NCBI GenBank assembly: GCA_006384855.1
Contig: VCJN01001583.1
Location: 1 to 64,000, forward strand
DNA from: Tetraselmis striata
Taxonomy: Eukaryota; Chlorophyta; Chlorodendrophyceae; Chlorodendrales; Chlorodendraceae
Length of the DNA stretch: 64,000 nt
Direction: 5' to 3'
The translations under genes and the position numbers were made by a program. Shown one piece after another: positions 55,264-64,000 of the stretch (positions within the stretch are counted from its first letter, which is position 1; each line of letters starts with the position of its first letter). The notes beneath the pieces were generated by a model. It saw nothing but the letters and a program-made list of their open reading frames with translations, ran no database searches and was not told where the DNA came from.

Positions 55264-55960
55264 ACGGGCACTTGCCATTAAGCGGGCTTGCTCTGCCGAG
55301 CATGCATTGTTCTCCGCAGATTTGAGATGGCGCTCTCTGAAGTGGCGGCTGGTCCCGCCGAGTGTCTTCTTGCACACACGGCACTGCACCCCAACGACCG
55401 TGCCATGTGTATACTCGCTATGTTGAAAGATGGTTATCGAACTGACTCCTCGCTGGCCGCCGCAAGGCGTCGCACGGGGGATTGGCTCGAAGCCAGTCGC
55501 GGGCAGCAGGTGGGGAGATGGAACTGATGAGCGGCACCTCATATCCGCTCGACGCACTGATTGATGCATCAGAACCGGCACGGTACCGGTACTCACGCCG
55601 TGTCGCCTTCCGAGAAGTCGGCTGTATGCCGTCCCCAACACATATCAGTCCCTTGTGCTGCTGGCGCTGAATGAAGGTTGGCTGGTGTGCTGTGGTGTAC
55701 TCGTGATGGACTACTGCCTCCTCGAATGGCATGTAATGCACAGCATCCTTGATGGTGTCACTGGTCACCTCATGGGTGGGCCGGGGTACCTTGTGGGTGA
55801 CGATGTCAGCATATGCTGCGGCTGGCAAGCGCAATACGCCCCACATGCCAAGTTGGCACGCCTTGCACTGGCAGTTGTCCACCATGGGCTGCTTGAAGTA
55901 CTGCCTCATGTAGCCCCCCCCCCCCAATGGTGTGATTGTCAATGACGCGGCGCAGCTTAG
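55264..55960 (-). pseudogene. BED-type zinc finger and Cys-rich coding remnants
   Basis: Nearest the 3' end of the minus strand, 55420-55264 encodes VGVQCRVCKKTLGGTSRHFR-ERHLKSAENN: C-x2-C followed by H-x4-H, the BED/TTF-type finger common at the N-terminus of hAT-type transposases. Upstream, 55930-55430 reads NCQCKACQLGMWGVLRLPAA, THKVPRPTHEVTSDTIKDAV and FIQRQQHKGLICVGDG in one frame before joining the finger's frame at about 55420-55440. Order and spacing are unlike a classical hAT transposase, so it may be a fusion, a regulatory protein of a transposon, or a relic. Confidence 0.45.
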
Positions 55961-56029
55961 GATGCTTATTGATTGAGTTGTTGGCCGATTGTCAGCGCCC
56001 TCATCGCGCGCCCGTGGTGTATTAAGCAC

Positions 56030-56250
56030 AAGTACTCGAGAAGCGAAGTGCGCAAGGGGCTCATATCACGCACCGTTAGCGTACGGGTACTGCCGTGGCA
56101 GTCATGGCTCGGCGCGGGCACTCGCGACCACCGCCGGACATGCAGAGATATGCCGAATGGATGCGGATATAGGCGCGGGTTAGGCGCGGGGTAATACGAA
56201 ATACAGTAATCGTACATTAAAATTGAGTACGTTGTTCGTGACGCGACGGT
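56030..56250. repeat. Repeat shared with 40.1-40.4 kb
   Basis: See the matching words at 40140-40500. It lies just upstream, in minus sense, of the BED-type finger locus. Confidence 0.5.
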
Positions 56251-56719
56251 AACTATGCACCACTACCGGCGGTGTACATTACGAAGGGTGGACACGGGAC
56301 CCCGCGCGATGACGATGGCGGTCTACGGCCGCTACCACCACCAGCGGCCGTCGTCCCACCGCCTCACGTGATGGGCGGCACCTGAAACGCATAACGCATT
56401 GGGGCGCGGGCACAGGGGACCCAATGTGGTCGTGCCGCACCGGTTCTGATGTGTGTCGGGGGCAGTTGCCGGCGACGTCGCAGAAGACCCGCCGACTCGG
56501 TAGGTTGCCGGCGCGGGTATTGCTTCGCGGAATGTGGCAAGGCGGCCGCCGCTGCTGCACTAGCGACGGCTGCCGACCACCTCACAAGTCAAAGACCTAC
56601 GATGACGCCACGAAATGCATAGGTCGCGTTATGTGGCAGGGCTGCCCCCTCCGGCGGGCAGCTCGTGTTGTCAAAGATGGGACGTCATGAAATCGGGAAC
56701 GGGTTGGCCGGCGTCGTAG

Positions 56720-57009
56720 ACGCTCTGACAGCTCACGGCGGCCCGTAACGATGCCAATGTTGTCGGGACGAGGGTAACGACCTCGGCGGCCGCCGCGGCT
56801 GCACCAGCGACGGCCACCGAGGTTCTGAATAGGTAAAGGGTAGCAACGGTGACCACGAGACGTCGAGCAAGCCAGATGGCGGAGATGTCCCTTGGCGGCC
56901 AGCTGCATATATGTTGTCGTTGTTCTCGTGACGACGGCGTTGCAGTAGGAAGCGTGGGAGACGCGCCGGACCGAGCCGCGCAGACGCTTCCGACTGCAAC
57001 CACAACAAC
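56720..57009. repeat. 290-bp direct repeat, first copy
   Basis: Nearly identical (about 95% by eye) to 57545-57835, from GACGCTCTGAC through GACTGCAACCACAACAA. ORFs in both copies on the minus strand are the same sequence read twice. Confidence 0.9.
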
Positions 57010-57097
57010 TTCCAACAGACTGTCCTAATCGGTGGTGCCAATGCTGTCACTTTGCCAACTGTGCAACCGACAATGGCGCCCCCCCTTTCTTCCGCAG

Positions 57098-57457
57098 ACG
57101 CGGAGCTACATGGCGGTGGTGGAGAACATGTTCAAGAGCTTCTTCCACCAGGAGGACTTTTACGTGCTGTTGCACCGGCAAAAGTAGCAAAGCAAGCCGG
57201 CGGTGCACCACCTGGGGCACGCGGAGCACGAGGCGTTGCGGCGCTGAACGGACTGGATGGTGGAAAACTGCGCCTTCTTCATGTCGGCGATGGTGAAGTG
57301 GGTGGCGCGCCACCACGCGCTTGCGGCCGCGGGACCCGGCAAGCCGCCGCCGCCCGGGCTTCCCGCGAGCGCCATCCCGTGCGTGCGGGTGATGCCAGAC
57401 CATCCCTTTCTCAAGCGCCTCACCGGCAGTGTCATCTTCTGCCTCTTTTGCGTCCAG
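57098..57457 (+). pseudogene. Decayed internal exon between duplicated flanks
   Basis: Exactly 120 codons lie between a good acceptor (TTTCTTCCGCAG) and a donor (CAG/GTG followed by 10 C). It reads TRSYMAVVENMFKSFFHQED, FYVLLHRQK, stop (57185-57187), QSKPAVHHLGHAEHEALRR, stop (57245-57247), then TDWMVENCAFFMSAMVKWVA and HPFLKRLTGSVIFCLFC. The frame is otherwise continuous, so it is a once-coding exon with two nonsense changes. The parent gene is not recognised and no neighbouring exon was found. Confidence 0.6.
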
Positions 57458-57544
57458 GTGCCCCCCCCCCCTTCCAACCGGGCAACGACTGAGTAGCATT
57501 CGCGCGAAATTCTCCATCATTACATGGCTAGCATTGAGCAACAT

Positions 57545-57835
57545 AGACGCTCTGACTGCTCACGGCGGCCCGTAACGATGCCAATGTTGTTGGGACGAGG
57601 GTAACGACCTCGGCGGCCGCCGCAGCTGCACTAGCGACGGCCACCGAGGTTCTGAATAGGTACAGGGTAGCAACGGTGACCACGAGACGCCGAGCAAGCC
57701 AGATGGCAGAGCTGTCCCTTGGCGGCCAGCTGCATATATGGTGTCGTTGTTCTGGTGACGACGGCGTTGCAGTAGGAAGCGTGGGAGACGCGCCGGACCG
57801 AGCCGCGCAGACGCTTCCGACTGCAACCACAACAA
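57545..57835. repeat. 290-bp direct repeat, second copy
   Basis: Copy of 56720-57009. The 535 bp between the copies hold the decayed exon. Confidence 0.9.
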
Positions 57836-58228
57836 AGGTTGCTGCGGCACGGCTAGGGCGAGGGCAACAAGCCCTCTCAAAACACATGCGCATGAGCGGC
57901 GCCATCCCCCATAGCGGGTAGTTTCAAAAAAACACAGACTTCTCACTTCCAGCCGGCCCTTAACACCGGGCGAACTACTGCGTAATTACTAAATCCGGGC
58001 GAGCCGGCGCGGCTATTGGTGATGGTAGCGTGATCCTCTTGTGAAACGGCGGACCGTCCGACGACCGGACGACCAACCACCATGCCAACTGCCGGCCTGC
58101 GCCCACCGTTGCGTGAATAGCATGCCTTCCAGAAGGACACCACCACAGCTAGCATGGACACAGTCATATCTGAGGAGCAACATGACGCCGGGGTCGGCAC
58201 CTTTCAAGCCGCGCTACGAGGCGGCTGA

Positions 58229-60990
58229 GTGCAACGGCCAGCGATCCGCACGGTCGTAACTGCAAAAAAATTCGCAAGCACCCTACTCCCACCAGCAACC
58301 CGCCGCCACATACGCGTGCTACAACGTCCATCTCACCTATTTCTAACCGGCCTCCCCGCCAGCACGGACGATGCCACCCATGTGGCCCTACTGTTCGGCG
58401 ATCTGGTGGCCCAACACCAAGCTATAGACGAGGAGTCGCGCGGCCGGACAGTAACGAATCTGATCCGCACCCTCAGCCCCAAAATCGGCGTTCAAATACT
58501 ACCAGCAGACGTCAGAGTGGTGACTCGCCGCCCCCCCAAGCCCACCGCCGCCGACCCCACTGCACCGAGTGACACTAGGCTCCCCACCACCACCGGGTCC
58601 GTCATCCTACGACTGGCCCGCAGAGAAACAGCCGTGAGCGTTCTACAGACCCAATGGACAGGAGAGGGCCCAACGATCCTCGACCGCTAGGGCCGCCGCT
58701 ATTCCACCCGCCTGCTCGGAGCGCCGCACCTCGACGACATCGAGCGACCGGTACACTAGATGTGGCTTCGCTCTCCCTCGTTCAAAGGCCTCACGGAGGC
58801 AGACATGTGGCTGCGCCTGGTGGATGGCCTCCTCCCAACGTACGACCAACCCCAGCCAAGCGAAGCGGCGACAGACCAACATGCGGCGATACCAGCAGAC
58901 GTCCTGGCACTCGCTGGAGTGAGAGCCAGGGCCGAGTACGAGGCCGACACAGCCGCAGACGATGCCGTCATCTGCCCCCCGACTACCCGCACACTATTGG
59001 CCCTCATGGAGGTCCGCGAGGTACGGAAGGCCCGCCGCTCAGCCGACTCGGTGCGCCTCGAACTCCTCGATCATGAAGCGGCGCGCCTACTCCAAGACGT
59101 GTGCCGCGACGCAGTATTGGTGCTGCCGTTTGGCGACCAGTCGCAGGGCTGAGCAATTATCCAAGTCACAGTAGAACACAACGACGACCGCGAGGACCAA
59201 CCAACCACCCCACTCCCAGGAGTACTGCCCCCGGCACTATCCAAACAGTTCTTCCGATGCGCAGTGACGGCAAAAGCTATCTGCACCGGCCCCTTGGCCA
59301 ACCTGGAGCTGCCGACGGTGGAGCAACTTGCGGAGGCCATCACAGCTACCATCAGCCAGCGCATCAACACACCTCCAGAGCTGCAACACGCGCAGTGGCT
59401 GACGGACACCATGACAGCTGCCGGCGTCGAGATGTACCACCACCACACCGAGCCGACACTGCTGCGCGTGGGAGACGACAACCTCTGCGCCATCTCGCTC
59501 GGCCAAGAAGACGAGGAGTTCGGGGAAACCCCGCGCCTGGCAGTGGCTCTCACTTCGCTGTCGCACTACTGCGGGCGATACGCCTCCGCACCATCGTCAT
59601 CTACCTCACGGAGTATGTGTTCGACCCATCGGAGCTGCTCATCCACCCCTTCAGCCAGACGATCCGGGAGGCGGGAGAACTGGGAGGCAACACTGGCCAC
59701 AACCAGATCCGACGCGCATCGATAGGCCTGCGAAAGGCCTATCGCTAGGCCGGAAGACCGCCCCGGCGTCCCTCGCCCTACGAGCCACCGGACGCCCAAT
59801 CTACACCCTCATTCTGCATCTGACCGCCCACCACCACAGCATCATCGGTGGCACCCGCAGCACCGACAAAACAGAACAATGAAGCAAGACAGTGTCGACA
59901 GCGTGCGGGAAGATCAAGGCCGCGCCAGCTCCGGCACCAACCGAGAGGCGCCCTGCCGACACATCGCCAGGCCTACCACCAGCAGGCCCAATCCAACTGC
60001 CACTTCCAGCGACCCCATCAGCCCAGACCGCACCCCAGGTCCGCGATGCTCCCCCCCCCTTGGGTTCGAGCACGTAACCCATCGAGACGCGGAACGGTTG
60101 CAGACGCAGTGGCAGCCATGGATCAGCGCGGAGCAGCAACGGAGCGCGCCCCCGGAGCAGCCCACCCAGCCCCTGCGCCTACTGCCACAGCCCCAGCGGC
60201 AACTGCCATACCCGAAGCACAAGCGGACGACGAGGAGGAACTCGAACTCAACTACGAGAGCGACAGCGCCATGGGGGTGGACACCACCCAGGGTGCGGCA
60301 GCAGAGACACCAGGTCCGGCTGACATATCCCTCGATTCCCCCCAGCGCTCAACAGTGCACCGCACATTCAGGGAGGGCATACCCAATGGCACAACAGAAA
60401 GACTGGAAGAACTTCACCACCTCACCACCGCAACTACAGAGCTGAGGGCACAGTCCTCTCCTGCCAGTCAACCCGCAATAGCCGCCGAACTGGCCAGCCT
60501 CATATCGGGGTCGCACCTGCTGCGCAACCCACAGCGGCTCTCCATCCAGCCGGAACGTCACCCCAGCCAGCCCACCCCAGCAGGCAAGGGCAGCCACAAC
60601 AGCCCAAACTTAAGAAGAAGCATCCCAGGGGCCGTAGCCGCTCGGACGGCGCCACCCGCAACCGCAGCATGAGCAAGCCACGCCTTTCTGGCACCCGCGG
60701 CTCAGACAGCGAGTGGGTAACGGACGATGATGAAGCCCAACCAAGCTGCTGAGCGAGTAGCCACCGCAGCAACAACCAAGCCAGATGACTCAAGAACACC
60801 GCCCACCACTAACCGTGTGCCCGGTGCAGCTCATACACCAACACACACCCAGAAACTCACCACACACGCACAAAACACACAGTTGATTACCACGACCACA
60901 ACATGCACCACCTACCCAATTACATGTCGGAGGGCATCGCAGCCCCCACCAATCACACTAGCCGGCTCAGCGGTGGATAAATACTGAGCA
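58229..60990 (+). pseudogene. Degenerate LINE-like ORF1
   Basis: A single frame is readable from about 58229 to 59560 despite stops at 58688, 58757 and 59150; it then shifts by one and continues past 59746. Recognisable pieces: RVLQRPSHLFLTGLPAST (an RNP-like strand), GSVILRLARRETAVSVLQTQ (a second strand and helix, RRM-like), EADMWLRLVDGLLPTY, CTGPLANLELPTVEQLAEAI and YVFDPSELLIHPFSQTIREA. The C-terminal part is acidic (DDEEELELNYESDSAMGVD), then basic and Ser/Arg-rich (RGRSRSDGATRNRSMSKPR). No reverse transcriptase follows; instead a 3' UTR leads to a microsatellite tail, which is how LINE copies end. The ORF1 assignment rests on layout and is uncertain. Confidence 0.45.
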
Positions 60991-61300
60991 CCACATAGCT
61001 ATTCCGGTCATCAGCCCCCTTCCCCCATCTTACCTTGGTAGCTGCAGGCGGGACGCTTCGGCTGCCTAAGCTTGCATGTTGAGCTCTGAATGGGATAAGC
61101 CTGACTTAGGTAGGGATCGCAGGGGGGCGCTGCTGTCCAGCTTCAGCCCAATGGAAGGAGGAGGGGCTTGGGCACACTGGAAGAAGGCCGTTAGCTTGAG
61201 TTGTAATTACACCTAGTGTTCCCTACCATGGTCAGAGATAGCAGGTCCTAAGAACAACTCAGTCTAGGCCAGTGGATGCAGCAGACTAGCAGTTGTAATC
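60991..61300 (+). mobile_element. 3' UTR of the LINE-like element
   Basis: No ORF. TGTAA words at about 61201 and 61293 precede the AATTTC array, consistent with an element 3' end. Confidence 0.45.
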
Positions 61301-61564
61301 AATTTCAATTTCAATTTCAATTTCAATTTCAATTTCAATTTCAATTTCAATTTCAATTTCAATTTCAATTTCAATTTCAATTTCAATTTCAATTTCAATT
61401 TCAATTTCAATTTCAATTTCAATTTCAATTTCAATTTCAATTTCAATTTCAATTTCAATTTCAATTTCAATTTCAATTTCAATTTCAATTTCAATTTCAA
61501 TTTCAATTTCAATTTCAATTTCAATTTCAATTTCAATTTCAATTTCAATTTCAATTTCAATTTC
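61301..61564 (+). repeat. Perfect (AATTTC)44 array
   Basis: 264 nt of a six-base unit with no interruption seen. Five of six frames are open, which makes artificial FQ, KL and EI dipeptide ORFs. It directly follows the LINE-like 3' UTR. Confidence 0.97.
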
Positions 61565-61871
61565 GAGAAAACACAACATGTAACGACCGTCGATGCCACG
61601 ACGCCCTCTTGCGAGGACACGCAGACCAGATTGAAGTTTTTGGCAGGCCGGCAAACGGCCGCCCTGACGACACGGACATCCTCTTCCGTCCGCGTTGATT
61701 TGTTGCGGTAGGCGTAGTTGTCGTCGTTGACAACCGTGACGAGCAGCGGCCATGATACCGGGCGAGTCCGCCCCACCTAACCTCGACAGTTGACTACTGC
61801 GAGAGGTCGCTCCACTGCGGGAGCCCACGATGAGTGCATGTACTGCGGCTCGGCTTTGGGTGTTAAGGTTT

Positions 61872-61899
61872 AACCCCCCCCCCCCCCCCCCCCCCCCCC
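61872..61899 (+). repeat. Oligo-C run
   Basis: About 26-27 consecutive C, following GTTAAG/GTTTAA. Confidence 0.9.
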
Positions 61900-61949
61900 A
61901 ACGGGAACCCCCCAGCTCTAATTCCATACCGTGCGCATCGCCGCCCGAA

Positions 61950-63964
61950 AACGTCCTTGATGCAACGGCATGGCAAATACGGCGGCGACTTCGCGCGCAC
62001 GAGTCGGGAAAACCACCTACCGAGGGGCAGGCTGTCTATCGTTGCCGATGATGTTACGCATGTGTGTGGCACGACGACTCGCTACCGCCGGGACAAGGAA
62101 CCTCGGTGCGGACTTTATCAGCCGCTGCGACCCTCGCGCGCACAAGTACGGGAAGCCGCCGCCAAAGGCATCGATCATGAAGATGGCAGGCGAGATGGTG
62201 GTGGGTGTCCTAAGTAACACCCCGGCCGGGAGCGAATAGCCGGGAGCGAATTACTCTAGTAATTTGATGGCACCGGCAACTTCACCGGTTGAAACCACAA
62301 ACATACCGTAGAGGTTGCACTAGGACATTTAAATTGATGGAAACACCCATAAACATGTTGAGATAAAATATGGGACAAAACGAATAAAATCTACGACGTC
62401 CTTCATCGACATCGACGGATTCTCAGGCCAATCCGGTATGTATACGGGACCTTTCGGGCTACCCGAGAGCCATACATTGCGACTGCCGCCATCACCCATC
62501 GCGACTCCACCGCTCCACCACCTGCGCCCGGGAAATCACTCCCGACTCAGCTCATTCGTCAATAAGACGGTTTATTGTATGCGCTTGGCACGTGGCTATA
62601 CATCCCGAATGTCGCGGAGTTGCGTGCACGAGTAATGTACGAGCTACATGACGCACCTACCGTGGGACACCCTGGCATCACGCGACTACTGGCGACGACT
62701 ACCCGAATGTACTGGTGGCCGAGACTGAAACGCTCACTGGTTACATACTGCCAGAAATGCCCTACATGTCAACGTACCAAGGCGGCGAGACATTAACCCT
62801 ACGGATTACTCATGAAATACCTACGCGACCATTTCAGGTAATATCCTTGGACCTCATTACCGACCTTCCTGAGTCCCAAGGGTACGACTCAGTAGTCGCA
62901 TTCGTTTGTCTTCTGTCTAAGCGAGTAATTGTGAAGCCTACTACGAAGACCGTTACTGTGGAACAACAACTGGCGACGATTATGCAATTTGGTTTTTCGA
63001 AATTTTGGGCTACCGAAAAACTCATGTTCTGACCAAGACCCGAGGTTTATGAGTGACTTTTTGCAGGCTTTATTTCGTACTTTGCGTACCAAGCTGAATA
63101 TCTCTACCAGCTATCATCCCGAGAATGATGGACAAACGGGGGAGCGGTCAATTCAATCGTGGGAGGCCGTACTTCGCCGCTACGTGCACCCTCTACATGA
63201 CGACCGGGCCAACCACCTGATCAACGTGCATTTTGCGCTAAACGCGGCAACCTCATCTGCTACCACGATGACACCCTTCAAGACCACCCGGGGCTATGAG
63301 CCAACTTCTACACCTTTGATGGCGCAGCTCGATGACGCGGAGCCTTCCCGTACACTGCCGGAACATTTAAATCCGCTATGTACAGAAGCTTCATCGCTTT
63401 GCGCACGATTGCGTACTACGAGAGGCATAGCTAGGCTGGTATGGCAGCTACGGCTAATCGGAAACGACGGCCAATACCCTTTAAACTCTGCGACAGGGTC
63501 AAGCTTAAAGCTTCTCATCTGAAGTTCCTACATTAATTATGCGCTATAAGTTACGCGATCGCTACATTGGATCCTTCGACATCACCGAAGTAATATCCCC
63601 TGTGGCTTTCCGCGTAAGGCTACCTGCTGGCATACGTATCCACGATGTCGTACATGCAAGTATGCTGGAGAAGTGGTATGAAGATTCGGACCAACCAAGC
63701 GGCAATCAACGACTACATGTCGCACATGACGCTAACAGTTTTCATGTCGAGGACGTCTTAGATGTCGCATGCAACAATACCGGCACTAGGTTACTGTTTC
63801 GCGTACGCTGGGCCTACACGTACAACGTACCAAGCGAGGACACATGGGAGCCGACTCGCGGCGTCAAACATCTGGAGAGTTTCGACCGATTCTTGCAGTC
63901 CACCTCCTATAGGAAGTTTACCGTGACTACGGATTTCACCAGATTCCGCAATCGCCTGGCGTGA
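61950..63964 (+). mobile_element. Broken Ty3/gypsy chromovirus, RNase H end to chromodomain
   Basis: Read on the plus strand in several frames. The end of RNase H is suggested by AGTRNLGADFISRCD (about 62080-62130). After a non-coding gap the integrase zinc-binding domain appears (ELHDAPTVGHPGITRLL, MYWWPRLK, CQKCPTCQRTKA; about 62640-62790). The DDE core follows with frame changes near 62790 and 63000: SLDLITDLPESQGYD, SDQDPRFMSDF, SYHPENDGQT-ERSIQSWE. The C-terminal part (63539-63964) includes GSFDITEVISPVAFRVRLP, then a chromodomain-like FHVEDVLDV, RLLFRVRWAYT, DTWEPTRGVKH. A chromodomain behind integrase defines chromoviruses. No LTR is seen before the window ends, and the frameshifts and gaps mean this copy cannot be active. 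Confidence 0.8.
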
Positions 63965-64000
63965 CCGAGTACCCAAAACATGATGACAACCAAGACTCAA

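Noticed and set aside
57047..57544. 165-codon minus-strand ORF
   Set aside because: The plus strand has a bounded exon with matching splice sites; the minus frame is His/Arg-rich shadow sequence.
61264..61776. Long ORFs made of KLKL, EIEI and FQFQ repeats
   Set aside because: They are translations of the AATTTC microsatellite, not genes.

Overview
The window is nuclear DNA from a GC-rich green alga, probably a core chlorophyte (trebouxiophyte or chlorophycean). The evidence is: several GT-AG introns per gene, many with GTGCG-type donors; TGTAA poly(A) signals 65-130 nt past the stop codons; a plastid-type cysteine synthase with an Ala/Arg/Pro-rich transit peptide; and a dense, decayed transposon load with many runs of 10-25 G or C. 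The species cannot be named from the sequence. No rRNA gene, functional tRNA gene, CRISPR array or bacterial operon was seen. Four host-type genes are supported. (1) Minus strand 7477-9488: a CS-domain plus TPR protein with an apparent 1-nt frameshift. (2) Plus strand 13371-17643: plastid O-acetylserine(thiol)lyase, six exons, 395 aa. (3) Minus strand 20979-26316: an Fcf2-family rRNA-processing factor, seven exons, 438 aa, fully in phase. (4) Plus strand 42408-43993: a membrane-anchored PC-esterase/TBL-like protein, two exons, 463 aa. A fifth, unrecognised multi-exon gene lies on the minus strand at about 36.6-39.8 kb. They share no obvious pathway; the window looks like ordinary genes embedded in repeats. 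Layout: 0-7 kb holds repeats, a Tc1/mariner relic (4.16-5.05 kb) and duplicated blocks. 7.5-12.1 kb holds the CS-TPR gene, a LINE ORF2 tail fragment and an intact SINE with a 15-bp target-site duplication. 13.4-17.6 kb is cysteine synthase. 18.8-20.2 kb is a tandem array of the same SINE. 21-26.3 kb is FCF2. 27.9-30.4 kb is a decayed transposase-like gene facing a second decayed ORF. 31.1-36 kb holds repeats and acidic or proline-rich ORFs of unknown origin. 36.6-40.5 kb is the unknown gene plus a dead zinc-finger copy. 42.4-44 kb is the PC-esterase. 44.5-53 kb is almost gene-free apart from a broken ORF cluster at 48-48.8 kb with a ribbon-helix-helix-like segment. 55.3-57.8 kb holds a BED-type finger locus and a duplicated block. 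58.2-61.6 kb is a degenerate LINE-like ORF1 with a perfect 44-unit AATTTC tail. 61.9-64 kb is a broken Ty3/gypsy chromovirus. The features most worth a second look are the tRNA-derived SINE family (dispersed, tandem and 5'-truncated copies, two with target-site duplications), homopolymeric C tracts directly downstream of splice donors in several unrelated introns, a pair of inverted repeats around one FCF2 exon, and the unknown gene at 36.6-39.8 kb.
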